DNA of 51,318 bases from Antribacter soli (GCF_021568775.1 NZ_JAKGSG010000043.1:1-51318); one strand, 5' to 3'. Numbered from the stretch's first letter, positions 1 to 8,849 are shown. Notes: a model not told the origin generated them from the letters alone. Numbers and translations: made by a program.

Positions 1-179
1 GTGACCGCGTGGGCGACGGTCTGCCCCTCGCGCTCGGCGGCGGCGGTCAGGCTGTCCGACGCCGAGTTCGTCAACAGGACCGCCAGCGCGACCATCACCG
101 GCACCGAGACCAACAACATTGCCGCCATCAGGCGGTAGCGGTACGGCCATCGTCGACGCCGTGACAACCGGGTAGTCAT
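1..179 (-). CDS. N-terminus of a membrane-anchored sensor-like protein (partial)
   Basis: Only the first 59 codons are present; the gene runs off the left edge. ATG at 179 follows a GGGGGCGG ribosome site. The peptide has an Arg-rich cytoplasmic start (RRRR near residues 7-10), one hydrophobic segment at about residues 18-37, and then a polar stretch with SDSLTAAAEREGQTVAHAV. This is the usual beginning of a bacterial sensor with an outside ligand domain, such as a diguanylate cyclase, histidine kinase or chemoreceptor. It lies downstream of a PilZ-containing polymer synthase and an EAL phosphodiesterase on the same strand, so a GGDEF-type output is plausible, but no output domain is visible. 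Confidence 0.6.
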   Translation of the reverse strand, partial: MTTRLSRRRRWPYRYRLMAAMLLVSVPVMVALAVLLTNSASDSLTAAAEREGQTVAHAV

Positions 180-320
180 GGTGCCGCCCCCTTGGCCAAC
201 CGAATCTGACCGACCCTCGAGGGGATGAAATCCGCCTCGCAAACCCAGTGTGAGGCGACAACACGGTTATCGCACGTGCGCATGGTGATTGTGTTCTGCG
301 TGATTTCGCCCGGGATGGCG

Positions 321-1136
321 CTAAGAAACGGGCTCGCCGTCGTCGCCGCGCCGCGGCAGTTCCGGTACACACATGGAGGCGTGCCAGTGAGCTTCGAGCT
401 CGGCCGGGGCCATCGGTAGCCCCACGGCGAATCCCTGAGCGGATTCCACCCCGACGGCTTTGAGCAGCTCGAGCTGGTCCGGGTGCTCGACTCCTTCCGC
501 CACCACGGGGAGGCCCAAGGCATGGACGGCGTCCACCATCGACCGGAAGAGCTCGCGCGTCGTCGCTGTACTGACATCGAGGTAGTCCTTGTCGATTTTC
601 ACGATGTCGACCGGGAGGCGAGTCAGCTGCTCGACGGTGTTGTATCCCGCACCGAAGTCGTCCAGGCTGAGTGCGACCCCCATGTGCCGGAGCTCACGCA
701 GGTTCTTCATGGCGAGGACGCCGCCGACCAGCGTGGTCTCCGTGATCTCGAGGACGAGCCGGCCAGGATCGATACCGCTGCGACGCAGCGCGGTCGCGAC
801 GTCGTCCCGGATGCGCGACGCGTTGAGGTGGCGGCCGGAGACGTTGACGGCGACCGTCAGGTCGCGAGCTCCGACCGCGCGGTTCCAGGCGGCAAGCTGT
901 TCCGTGGCGTTGTTCAAGGCCCACACACCGATCTCGCAGATCAGGCCGGACTTCTCGGCCACGGGGATGAACTCGGCCGGAGGAAGCAGCCCCACACCCG
1001 GCCGATCCCACCGCACGAGTGCTTCGAACCCTTCGAGGACTCCTGTCCGCACGCTGACGATCGGCTGGTAGTGCAGCACGAGCTCGTCGCGGTCGATGGC
1101 TTGCGAAATCGCAGCCTCGAAGTCAGAGATGCTCAT
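321..1136 (-). CDS. Stand-alone EAL-domain cyclic-di-GMP phosphodiesterase
   Basis: This 271-residue protein is essentially one EAL domain, expected to hydrolyse cyclic-di-GMP to pGpG in the cytoplasm. The catalytic set is visible: E38-A-L, N98 in VNVS, E130 in LEITET, D159-D160 in LSLDDFGAGY, K180 in VKIDKD, E214 in VVAEGVEH and Q234 in the AQGF motif. All metal and base positions are kept, so I expect an active enzyme rather than a receptor. No PAS, GAF or GGDEF domain precedes it. The ATG at 1136 follows GGGGAG. It sits 102 bp downstream of the BcsA-like gene on the same strand, which suggests a local enzyme tuning the PilZ-controlled synthase. Confidence 0.93.
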   Translation of the reverse strand: MSISDFEAAISQAIDRDELVLHYQPIVSVRTGVLEGFEALVRWDRPGVGLLPPAEFIPVAEKSGLICEIGVWALNNATEQLAAWNRAVGARDLTVAVNVSGRHLNASRIRDDVATALRRSGIDPGRLVLEITETTLVGGVLAMKNLRELRHMGVALSLDDFGAGYNTVEQLTRLPVDIVKIDKDYLDVSTATTRELFRSMVDAVHALGLPVVAEGVEHPDQLELLKAVGVESAQGFAVGLPMAPAELEAHWHASMCVPELPRRGDDGEPVS

Positions 1137-1238
1137 GAACTCCCCGCCAGGTCAGCGCTCGTCGACTATTGCTCAGGCAATTCTTCCGCTCCACAGAACT
1201 GGGCGATTTCAGCGAGATCTCGGGTCGGAAGCGCTGGA

Positions 1239-3314
1239 TCAACCATCGTTGACGGCATGGTCCGCAATGAGCACACCGAGCGAGCGTGAGATGCGGCGCC
1301 GCCGCACGGCAGCGACGGCCGGTACTCCCGGAGGAATGCCGTCGAGCACGCCCCGCGGAGTGTGGAACAGCCACATCGACATCGCGCGGAATGCGGCCCA
1401 GTCGCCGTCCGTCACCCGCATCGACACGATCTCGTCGCCGCTCGAACCCGCGGTGGTGCTCCGGACCACGGTCAGCCGCACCGGTGCGGCTCCGGGAAGG
1501 TGGAGCTCGACCACGCGGCCGGCCGGTGCGGAACCCTCTGGAAGCCGGACGGCCGCCCCGCCGACCGAGATGTCCACGAGCTCACCGTCGACGCCGTCGA
1601 GCTGCACCCTGGCGCGCACCGCGATGCGGTGCGAGTTGCGGCGCGACGTCGCGTAGGCGGGCGCCATGACCCGCAACGCACCGAGCACGAGGCCGATGCC
1701 GGCCAGCAGCAGCCAGACGGCGGACGCCACCGTCGCGCCGGCGGTCGCCCGCCAGGGAACCCAGCCCAGAGCGCCGGCGAGCGCGTAGATCAGCACCGCG
1801 AAGACGGCGACGATCGGCACGGTCACGATGCGCGGCGGGCGCGCCCGGACTCGCTCGTCGGCTCCCGCCTTGGGGGTGACCGCGAACTTGAGCGTCCGCC
1901 GGGTCACCAGCCACCACAGGCACGAGAAGCCCACCGGGATGCGGAAGATCCGCAGCGCGAACGACGTCGGAAGGTGCAGGTGGTGCCGGAACAGTCGCCG
2001 CACGCCCCACATCCGAACCACGAACATCGCGACGAAGACTGCGGCGAAGGCTCCTGGACCCGCGGTCGACGTCTGCGCACCACTGAGCAGGATCACCGCT
2101 GGGAGGAGAAACATCGCGACCGTGATCACCCCCTCCAGCCACCACACGGTCCCGCTGAGGTACTCGAAGTAGTTGCGCCACGACATCCATCTCTTGGCGG
2201 CCCACAACCGTTCCTTGGCGAGAACCTGCATGGAGCCCAGGCCCCACCGGGTCCGCTGCAGGAGGTACTGCTCCGGGGTCTGGGGCGCCAGTCCGACGGC
2301 CAGAGTCTGACTGTGGTAGACGGTCTTCCAGCCCGCGCGGATGAGGCCCAGGGTCGTGTGCATGTCCTCCACGATCGTGTCGGTGGCGATCCCGCCCACC
2401 TCGCGAAGCGCGCGCAGGCGGAGCAGGGAGGTGGAGCCGCACCAGAACGGTCCGGCGTTGTCGTGGTTGCGGGCCGCCATCAGGACGTGGAAGAAGATGC
2501 CCTGCTCACCGGTGACCCCGTCGTCGTCGAACGCCCCGGAGTTGTAGAACGTCTGGGGGCCCTGCACCAGCGCGATGCCGGGATCGTCGAACCAGCCCAG
2601 AGTGGCGGTGAGAAACGTCGGCAGCGGCACGTGGTCGCAGTCCAGCACGGCGATGATGTCGACGTCGTCGCCTCCGTCCGCGGCCTCCCGCGCCATGAGG
2701 TCGAGAGTGTGGTTGAGGTTGCCGGCCTTGGCGTGGTCGTGGACCGGCCGACGGACGTAGCGGGCCCCGTACTCCCGGCACATCTGTTCGACCCAGTCCC
2801 GGTCGCCGTCGTCGAGCACCCATGTCTCATGGGCAGGTCTCAGCGCGCAGGCTGCCGCGATCGTGGGCGCGATGACCTCCGCCGGCTCGTTGTAGGTGGG
2901 GATGAGGACCGCAACCCTCATCCCGGCGGGAAGCTCGCTGACCGGTTTCGGGGCGCGGCAGTCGATGTTCCACAGCGTCACGATACGGATCATCAGGCCC
3001 AGCAGGGGAAGCGCCTCGAAGCTCACCAGCACCCATGCCGCCGTCCTGTCCCAGCCTCCCGGGGGCATGGTGAAGCCGATGCGCCACCACAGGTAGGCCA
3101 CGAGAGCCCCGATCGCGACGAGGCCGCCGATCCTGGCGAGCCAGCGGCGACGGGCAGACTCCGGCCGGGGCGCGCCGAGCAGGTATGCCCAGCCGGCCAG
3201 GTCGCTCCCGGGCTCGACCGAGACCGCGGTTCCCAGCGCCCGGTGCGGGTGGACATCCCGGGGAGGTGCGGCGGCTCGGGCACCAGGTGGGCCACTGGAT
3301 CGGATCGGACTCAT
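1239..3314 (-). CDS. BcsA-like processive family 2 glycosyltransferase with C-terminal PilZ domain
   Basis: A 691-residue inner-membrane polysaccharide synthase. The GT2 core has D168-D-G, KAGNLNH near 196-202, the DxD motif D225-C-D227, the catalytic-base region VED at 315-317 and QRTRW at 353-357, the signature of processive cellulose or glucan synthases. Helices flank the core (about 62-80, 92-115, 390-412, 420-440, 455-470, 497-520, 528-548). The C-terminus has a PilZ domain with RNSHR (559-563) and DISVGG (581-586), the cyclic-di-GMP contact motifs, so allosteric activation by cyclic-di-GMP is expected. ATG at 3314 follows GGAGGAG. No BcsB, BcsZ or BcsC partner is present here. The product may be cellulose or another beta-glucan; sequence alone does not decide. 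Confidence 0.9.
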   Translation of the reverse strand: MSPIRSSGPPGARAAAPPRDVHPHRALGTAVSVEPGSDLAGWAYLLGAPRPESARRRWLARIGGLVAIGALVAYLWWRIGFTMPPGGWDRTAAWVLVSFEALPLLGLMIRIVTLWNIDCRAPKPVSELPAGMRVAVLIPTYNEPAEVIAPTIAAACALRPAHETWVLDDGDRDWVEQMCREYGARYVRRPVHDHAKAGNLNHTLDLMAREAADGGDDVDIIAVLDCDHVPLPTFLTATLGWFDDPGIALVQGPQTFYNSGAFDDDGVTGEQGIFFHVLMAARNHDNAGPFWCGSTSLLRLRALREVGGIATDTIVEDMHTTLGLIRAGWKTVYHSQTLAVGLAPQTPEQYLLQRTRWGLGSMQVLAKERLWAAKRWMSWRNYFEYLSGTVWWLEGVITVAMFLLPAVILLSGAQTSTAGPGAFAAVFVAMFVVRMWGVRRLFRHHLHLPTSFALRIFRIPVGFSCLWWLVTRRTLKFAVTPKAGADERVRARPPRIVTVPIVAVFAVLIYALAGALGWVPWRATAGATVASAVWLLLAGIGLVLGALRVMAPAYATSRRNSHRIAVRARVQLDGVDGELVDISVGGAAVRLPEGSAPAGRVVELHLPGAAPVRLTVVRSTTAGSSGDEIVSMRVTDGDWAAFRAMSMWLFHTPRGVLDGIPPGVPAVAAVRRRRISRSLGVLIADHAVNDG

Positions 3315-3482
3315 GGGGTCTCCTCCAGAAGCATTTCGCTTCCACGGTAGACGAGAAACGATTCAAAGGCTGGGCGCCCGGTGATGCCGAAATCTGCTGA
3401 CCGACTTTCTGTTATCCGCGGCCCCCGGCAGGATCTCCTGTTCGGAAGCACTGTTTCGGGATCAAGCGGACGGGAGCGGCGA

Positions 3483-5846
3483 GTGCGGACGCACGGCGAC
3501 GTGGACGGCATGACGGTGGCGGCGGCGCAGGCCGGGGACGAGCGGGCCCGCGACCTGCTGGTCGAGGCGTACCTCCCGCTCGTGTACAACATCGTGGGCC
3601 GCGCCCTGGACGGGCACGCCGACGTCGACGACGTGGTCCAGGAGACGATGGTCGCGATGGTGCGCGGCCTACCCGGGGTCCGCGAGCCGGAGCGGTTCCG
3701 GTCGTGGCTGGTGGCGGTCGCGGTGAACCAGGTGCGCGCGGCCGGCCACCGCAGGGCGGGTGCCGTGGCGGGCACCGGCGACGAGCTGGCCGAGGTCCCC
3801 GACCCGGGCGCCGACTTCGTCGGACTGACCATCCTCCGGCTGGGCCTGTCCGGTCAGCGCCGGGAGACGGCGGAGGCCACGCGCTGGCTCGGACCCGAGG
3901 ACCAGGAGATCCTCTCGCTGTGGTGGCTCGAGGCCGGGGGCCGGCTTCGTCGCGACGAGCTGGCCGACGCCGTCGGGCTGAGTCCGTCCCATGCCGCGGT
4001 CCGGGTGCAGCGCGTCAAGGAGCAGCTCGAGACGTCCCGTACGGTGGTCCGCGCACTGCACACCGAGCCGCGCTGCCCGGGGCTCGCGGAGTCCGCCGTC
4101 GGCTGGGACGGCCGGCCCAGCGTGCTGTGGCGCAAGCGGCTGGTCCGGCACGTGCGCAACTGCACCTTCTGCCACTCGGCCGCGGCGGACCTTGTTCCCG
4201 TCGAGGGGCTGCTGGCGGGCGTGGGCCTGGTGCCGCTGCCGGCCGCGCTGGGCCACCTGGTGCCGCCGCAGCTCCCGGCGGGCGTGGTGGAAGAGGCCGG
4301 GCGTTCCGCCGGGCACCTCGCCCAGGGCCGGCCCGAGGGCTCGGCCGCTCTTCGGGCCCTGGTCGGCAAGCCGGTCGCTCTCGCCGTCGCCGGCGGGCTG
4401 CTGGTCGCCGTCGGCGGCGTGGTCGCCTATGCACAGGGCGTGGCGCTCCCCGACGACGCCGCGACGGCCGTCGCCTCGCCGAGCGCTCCGGTCGCCGAGG
4501 CGGTGTCGGCGAGCCCGTCGGCGTCGGCCGATCCGTCGATGGAGCCGAGCACCGAGCCGAGCCCGTCACCCGCGACGATTCCGGCCACGCTGGCGGAACG
4601 GCTGGCGGTCTCCCAGGTCGAGCTGCCCACGGCCCTGACCTACCTCGAGGCGGGCTACAACAACGTGCCCGAGTGGACCCGCGTGTCCGTCGCCGTCGCA
4701 CCCGACGGCACGGCGCGCGCGGCCTGGCCCGCGCAGGACGGCGTGCACGTCACGCCGCTGACCGGCGCGCTGGAGCGCAGCGGCACGGACATCGTGGTCG
4801 GCGGCTCGGCCGAGGTGGGCGGCCTGGTCGCGCACGACGACGGCTTCGCCCTGCTCACCCGGGTACCGGACGACAACAAGTGGGGGGACACCGCCGCGGT
4901 GCTCGTCCGGTACCAGGGCGGTGCCGAGGCCTTCGCCGAGCGGCTCACCGGCGACTCCTCCACCGACACGAGCCCGGTCCTGGACGGCCAGCTGGCGTGG
5001 AACGGCAGCCGTTACGGCGCGTACTTCGTGGTTCACGGCGCAGACGGCTGGGCGGACGGGCACTACGGCGACAAGCTCGTCTACGTGGACCCCGCGGGGG
5101 CGCGGCTGTCCGGCGGCTGGGACTGGGGGTGCAGCCACAACGAGGGCATCGCGCTCCACGCGGAGGAGTCGGGCGCGTTCACCTCCTTGTGCTTCGACGA
5201 CTGGCGCTCGGGCCTGTTCGTCAGCACCGGCATCTCCGCCCCGGACGACGCCCCGGTCGTCCAGCGCGAGGAGTGCTGGGCGGGCTACTGCGGCGGCACC
5301 TTCCCGAGCAGGAGCGGCTCGCTGGTCCGCTCCGGGACCGGCGTGTACGCGACGGCCTTCGCCTCCCGGGGTGCGACGTCGGCGGGCAAGAATGCGCAGG
5401 ACACGAGCGGGCGCGGCTGGACGGTGGCCCCGGGCGGGGACACCCACCAGGTCGTGGTGGCGTTCCTGAGTGACGGCTCCACCCCCGCCGGCGACCCCGT
5501 GCGCCTGACAAGCGACCCCGGTACCGACCACGTGAACGTGCGCATCGCCCCCTACGGCGGTGACCGCTTCCTGGTCACCTGGGAGACGGTGGCCGACGCC
5601 GCCTGCGCGGCCGGGACGTGCACCGGTCGCTTCACCGGAACCCACCTGGCCCTCGTGGACACGTCCGGTCGCGTGCTCACCGAGGAGGTGGTCGAGGCGC
5701 ACGTGTCGGGCGACATCGCCGTCCTCCCCGACGGCGACCTGGCCTGGGCATTCGTCACGGCCGCTCCTGACTACGGCTCCCGCCTCGGCAGCTCGCCCAC
5801 GACGACGACGCTGTCACTGGCCCGGCTGGACCTGGTCGAGGGGTAG
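3483..5846 (+). CDS. ECF sigma factor fused to zinc-finger segment, membrane helix and large extracellular domain
   Basis: A 787-residue one-protein signalling device if started at GTG 3483, which has GGGAG 6 nt upstream; an in-frame ATG at 3381 would add 34 residues. Residues 27-86 resemble sigma region 2 (AYLPLVYNIVGRAL, DVDDVVQETM, ERFRSWL) and about 136-183 resemble region 4 with a helix-turn-helix. Then comes H223-x3-C227-x2-C230, as in zinc-finger anti-sigma domains, one membrane helix at about 297-317, a Ser/Pro/Ala linker (330-366) and about 420 residues predicted outside, with six cysteines and no family I can name. It is divergent from the BcsA-like gene, 168 bp away. C-terminally extended, membrane-bound ECF factors are known in actinobacteria; the ligand here is unknown. 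Confidence 0.85.
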   Translation: MRTHGDVDGMTVAAAQAGDERARDLLVEAYLPLVYNIVGRALDGHADVDDVVQETMVAMVRGLPGVREPERFRSWLVAVAVNQVRAAGHRRAGAVAGTGDELAEVPDPGADFVGLTILRLGLSGQRRETAEATRWLGPEDQEILSLWWLEAGGRLRRDELADAVGLSPSHAAVRVQRVKEQLETSRTVVRALHTEPRCPGLAESAVGWDGRPSVLWRKRLVRHVRNCTFCHSAAADLVPVEGLLAGVGLVPLPAALGHLVPPQLPAGVVEEAGRSAGHLAQGRPEGSAALRALVGKPVALAVAGGLLVAVGGVVAYAQGVALPDDAATAVASPSAPVAEAVSASPSASADPSMEPSTEPSPSPATIPATLAERLAVSQVELPTALTYLEAGYNNVPEWTRVSVAVAPDGTARAAWPAQDGVHVTPLTGALERSGTDIVVGGSAEVGGLVAHDDGFALLTRVPDDNKWGDTAAVLVRYQGGAEAFAERLTGDSSTDTSPVLDGQLAWNGSRYGAYFVVHGADGWADGHYGDKLVYVDPAGARLSGGWDWGCSHNEGIALHAEESGAFTSLCFDDWRSGLFVSTGISAPDDAPVVQREECWAGYCGGTFPSRSGSLVRSGTGVYATAFASRGATSAGKNAQDTSGRGWTVAPGGDTHQVVVAFLSDGSTPAGDPVRLTSDPGTDHVNVRIAPYGGDRFLVTWETVADAACAAGTCTGRFTGTHLALVDTSGRVLTEEVVEAHVSGDIAVLPDGDLAWAFVTAAPDYGSRLGSSPTTTTLSLARLDLVEG

Positions 5847-5875
5847 GTCGCGGCCCGGCTGAGGCCGGCCCGCAT

Positions 5876-5893
5876 TCTCAGGTACTTCTGAGA
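5876..5893. terminator. Small hairpin after the sigma-fusion gene
   Basis: TCTCAG and CTGAGA pair around a 6-nt loop, 30 nt after the stop codon. The stem is short and lacks a U-tract, so terminator function is a weak inference. Confidence 0.3.
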
Positions 5894-5965
5894 CTCCCCG
5901 CAGGGGCACCCCCGGTTCGGGCCGGATGCTGGAGGAACAAGATTCCTCGTGGGGAGGTGGCCTCG

Positions 5966-6307
5966 ATGACCGAGGTGCTGGATCCGGTTGCCACCATCGA
6001 CGGTGGTTCGCCGGGCGTCGAGGTGCCGTGGTGCACCGCCTCGTTGCGTCCCGTGGGACTGCTCCATCGTGGGCACGCTCGCCGCATCGGCGTCCTGCTC
6101 GAGGCGCTGAGCGGGGTGGCGAGCGTGGTGTGCCTGGACCTCGAGGCGGCCTCGCTGCGCGGGAGCGCCGTGGTGGCAGCTCTGGAAGAGGCTGCGCGAC
6201 GCCTGGCCGAGAACGGTGGCGCGTTGCTGGTCGTCCACGCGAGCCAGGAGGATGCCGAGATCCTTCGACGGGAGGCGCCGGACGCGCTGCTGACCTCGGG
6301 CGGGTGA
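5966..6307 (+). CDS. STAS-like small protein (anti-sigma antagonist type)
   Basis: A 113-residue soluble protein. ATG 5966 has GGGGAGG 8 nt upstream; a GTG at 5957 is possible but poorly placed. The central stretch VVCLDLEAASLRGSAVVAAL followed by EEAARRLAENGGALLVVHAS has the beta-alpha order of STAS domains, with LRGS where anti-anti-sigma factors carry the phosphorylatable DSSG serine. The DSSG motif itself is degenerate, so switching by phosphorylation is uncertain. It follows the sigma-fusion gene by 119 bp on the same strand, and a link to sigma-factor regulation is inferred from that. It ends 54 bp before the promoter of the sugar-transport operon. Confidence 0.55.
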   Translation: MTEVLDPVATIDGGSPGVEVPWCTASLRPVGLLHRGHARRIGVLLEALSGVASVVCLDLEAASLRGSAVVAALEEAARRLAENGGALLVVHASQEDAEILRREAPDALLTSGG

Positions 6308-6360
6308 CCGCCCGCATCCTGCTTTGAGTGGTTCGCCCATTTTGCCCTTCGAACACGCCG

Positions 6361-6389
6361 TTGACCGCGCGCCGCCGCCGGGATAACGT
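6361..6389 (+). promoter_or_regulatory. Predicted sigma-70 type promoter of the sugar ABC operon
   Basis: TTGACC (6361-6366) and TAACGT (6384-6389) are spaced by 17 bp. The -10 hexamer lies inside the LacI-type palindrome, so repressor binding would block RNA polymerase. The first start codon is at 6443. Confidence 0.6.
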
Positions 6390-6395
6390 TCTCCC
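6380..6395. promoter_or_regulatory. LacI-family operator O1 upstream of the solute-binding protein
   Basis: GGGATAACGTTCTCCC is palindromic at 7 of 8 base pairs around a central CpG, the typical geometry of LacI/GalR operators. The same core occurs at 10586-10597 and 11740-11751, and on the opposite strand at 46220-46231. Confidence 0.8.
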
Positions 6396-6442
6396 GCATG
6401 CGGCCCCTCCCGAGGGTTCGATGGTCATTCGAAGGAGAAGAC

Positions 6443-7792
6443 ATGAGCGACGCAACGATGCGGATTACCGGGACGCGCCGGCGGACGGTGGCTGCGGTGA
6501 TGACCGTGCTCGGCGCCGTCGGGCTGACGGCCTGCGCCAGTGGTGGCGAGGAGGAAGGCGCCGCGGCGCCGGACAAGACAGAGATCCGGTTCACCTATGC
6601 CACCGGTGACGAGTCGTGGAACGGTGCGGTCAAGTCCGTGGTCGAGGCGTACAACGCGCAGAGCGAGATCGCCACGGTCCAGCTCGACCCGCTGACCGGG
6701 GGCACCGACTACGCGACGGCCGTCAAGACGATGGACGCCACGGGCAACTGGCCGGCCGTCATCGACATGCGTGACACGCGGACGTACATCGAGGCCGGCA
6801 AGCTCGCGCCGATCCCCGAGGAGGTCACCGCCCTGCTCGACGACGCGGTCTACAGCCCGGCCTCGGACGGCAACGTGTACGTGGCCCCGTCCACGGCCCT
6901 GAACGGCGAGATCGGCCTGAACATCATCTACGACAAGGCCTACTTCGCCGAGAACGACCTCGAGGTGCCGGCCACGTACGACGAGTTCATCGAGCTGCTG
7001 GAGGAGATCAAGGCCAACGGTGACGTGCCGCTGGCGACCGCCGCCGGGGAGATCTGGCCGAGTGACCAGCTCTGGAAGCCCCTCGCCTCGCCCGTGTTCG
7101 CGGAGTGGAGCGACAAGGGCGGGTTCTGGGCTGCTGTCGAGGAGGGCAAGGCGTCCGTCGAGGACCTGCGTGAGCCGCTCGACCGGCTGAAGTACATCAC
7201 CGACAACTTCGTGCTCGAGGGCTGGCAGTCGACGCAGGACGCGCAGACCACGACGCTGCTGGTCAACCACCAGGCCGTGATGGCGACGTCGTCGGCCGGC
7301 ATCGGGCGACTCAACGACATCCACAAGGTGGCGCCGGACTTCGAGGCGGGGCTGTTCATCGTCCCGGACGACGAGGGCCACATCAACGTGCTCAAGAACT
7401 CGGTCAACGGTGACACGCTGTCCGGGCTGTCGATCTCCGCCCAGGCCAAGGAGAACGGCGCCGAGTACGACGCCGCCGTCGACTTCCTCACGTACTTCTA
7501 CTCGGTGGAGGCCGCGGACATCATCGAGCAGGCCGGTGTGATCGCGCCGAACATCAAGCTGGCCGACGAGATCACGCGCAACACCGCGATCCCCGGCGCG
7601 GAGGACTACTTCGCCCTGCTCGAGAGCCCCGAGCTCGTCTGGTACCAGAACGAGACGCTGTCGCCCAACTTCAGCGCCTTCAACACGTTCTTCCGGCAGA
7701 CCCGCATCGAGATGCAGGACGGCCAGACGTCCATCGACGAGGCGATCGCCAAGAGCCAGGCCGAGTTCGACAACACCATCACCGCGGGCTGA
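6443..7792 (+). CDS. Extracellular sugar-binding lipoprotein of an ABC transporter (family 1)
   Basis: A 449-residue secreted lipoprotein. ATG 6443 is preceded by AAGGAG. The signal peptide has an RRR n-region, a hydrophobic core and a lipobox ending LTAC with C31 as the lipidation site, followed by a Gly/Glu/Ala tether. The mature part resembles family 1 oligosaccharide-binding proteins (IRFTYATGDES near the start, AVMATSSAGIGRL mid-protein). It captures the oligosaccharide outside the membrane and hands it to the two permeases downstream. The gene is the first of its operon under O1. The nearby GH43 and GH36 genes suggest a xylo-, arabino- or galacto-oligosaccharide ligand; this is inference from context. 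Confidence 0.9.
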   Translation: MSDATMRITGTRRRTVAAVMTVLGAVGLTACASGGEEEGAAAPDKTEIRFTYATGDESWNGAVKSVVEAYNAQSEIATVQLDPLTGGTDYATAVKTMDATGNWPAVIDMRDTRTYIEAGKLAPIPEEVTALLDDAVYSPASDGNVYVAPSTALNGEIGLNIIYDKAYFAENDLEVPATYDEFIELLEEIKANGDVPLATAAGEIWPSDQLWKPLASPVFAEWSDKGGFWAAVEEGKASVEDLREPLDRLKYITDNFVLEGWQSTQDAQTTTLLVNHQAVMATSSAGIGRLNDIHKVAPDFEAGLFIVPDDEGHINVLKNSVNGDTLSGLSISAQAKENGAEYDAAVDFLTYFYSVEAADIIEQAGVIAPNIKLADEITRNTAIPGAEDYFALLESPELVWYQNETLSPNFSAFNTFFRQTRIEMQDGQTSIDEAIAKSQAEFDNTITAG

Positions 7793-7806
7793 GCCGTCGG
7801 TCGAAC

Positions 7807-7844
7807 GCTCCGGGGCCGGGTGCACGCCGGCCCGGCCCCGGAGC
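7807..7844. terminator. Strong stem-loop between binding-protein and permease genes
   Basis: GCTCCGGGGCCGGG (7807-7820) pairs perfectly with CCCGGCCCCGGAGC (7831-7844) around a 10-nt loop, 14 nt after the binding-protein stop. Being inside the operon, it likely causes partial termination or protects the upstream mRNA, raising binding protein over permease. Confidence 0.75.
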
Positions 7845-7880
7845 GGTGCCATCGGGAAGAGACGGAAGGTCAGTACGCAC

Positions 7881-8849
7881 ATGAGTGAAACGCACACGGT
7901 CGAGAAGGCCCCGGTGCGCATCAGTGGGACGCCGACGGCGCAGAGCGACCCGGTGCGCGGCGGCTCGCAGCGGTTCCGGCGCCAGCGGGCGGCGATGTTC
8001 GGTTTCATCGCCCCGGCCCTGCTGGTGTACCTGGTGATGGTGATCGCGCCGTCCCTGCAGTCGATCCAGATCAGCCTCACGGACTGGGACGGCGTCAACG
8101 ACGCGTACAACTACGTCGGCCTGAGCAACTACGAGGACATCCTCGGCAGCGAACGGTTCTGGAACGCGGTGAAGAACACGCTGCTGCTGGGCCTCGGGTC
8201 GGCGGTGATCGTCAACGTGATCTCGCTCGCGGTCGCGCTCCTCCTCGATCGCCTGCACCACTGGCAGGGGTTCTTCCGGACGATCGTGTACCTGCCGGCG
8301 CTGGTGAGCGGCTTCATCGCCGCGACGATCTGGAAGTACATCCTCAACTTCAACTTCGGCGCGGTGAACACCTCGCTGCGCGACCTCGGCGTCCCGACCT
8401 GGGCGCACGACTGGCTCGGCGACAGCGACATCGTCGTGTCGGTCCTGTTGTTCCTGCTGTGCTTCACGCTCGGCGGAAACACCACGCTGATCTACCTCGC
8501 CAACCTGCAGTCGGTCCCGCAGGAGCTGGTCGAGGCCGCGCGCATCGACGGGGCCTCGGGGCGCCAGGTGTTCCGGTTCGTGACGTGGCCGATGCTGGCC
8601 GGCGCGGTGACCGTGAACCTCACCCTCGCGATGATCGCAGGGTGGACGATCTTCGACCAGATCATGGTCCTCACCTCCGGAGGGCCCGGCTTCATCAGCG
8701 AGACGATGGCCTTCTTCATCTACAAGGTCGGTTTCGGCGAGTACCGGGCCGGGTACGGCAGCGCCGCCGCGGTCGTGCTGTTCATCGTCGTCCTGGTGAG
8801 CACCGTCGTCGCGAACCGGTACATGCGCAGCAGGGAGATCCAGGCATGA
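7881..8849 (+). CDS. Sugar ABC transporter permease, MalF type
   Basis: A 322-residue integral membrane protein. After a polar N-terminus, the first helix starts near residue 34 (MFGFIAPALLVYLVMVIAP) and about five more follow. The cytoplasmic coupling loop contains EAARIDGASGRQVFRFVTWP, the EAA motif that docks on the ATPase. It pairs with the next gene to form the translocation channel. The stop overlaps the next start as ATGA. No ATPase gene is in the locus, so a shared MsiK-type ATPase elsewhere is expected, as in other actinobacterial family 1 sugar importers. Confidence 0.93.
   Translation: MSETHTVEKAPVRISGTPTAQSDPVRGGSQRFRRQRAAMFGFIAPALLVYLVMVIAPSLQSIQISLTDWDGVNDAYNYVGLSNYEDILGSERFWNAVKNTLLLGLGSAVIVNVISLAVALLLDRLHHWQGFFRTIVYLPALVSGFIAATIWKYILNFNFGAVNTSLRDLGVPTWAHDWLGDSDIVVSVLLFLLCFTLGGNTTLIYLANLQSVPQELVEAARIDGASGRQVFRFVTWPMLAGAVTVNLTLAMIAGWTIFDQIMVLTSGGPGFISETMAFFIYKVGFGEYRAGYGSAAAVVLFIVVLVSTVVANRYMRSREIQA

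Noticed and set aside
180-320. Possible cyclic-di-GMP (GEMM) riboswitch before the partial sensor gene
   Set aside because: Lower GC and a location in a cyclic-di-GMP locus made it tempting, but the minus strand lacks the GEMM core and conserved paired segments.
1-3400. Horizontally acquired island
   Set aside because: Third positions look somewhat less GC-biased than further right, but there is no integrase, tRNA end, repeat pair or sharp border.
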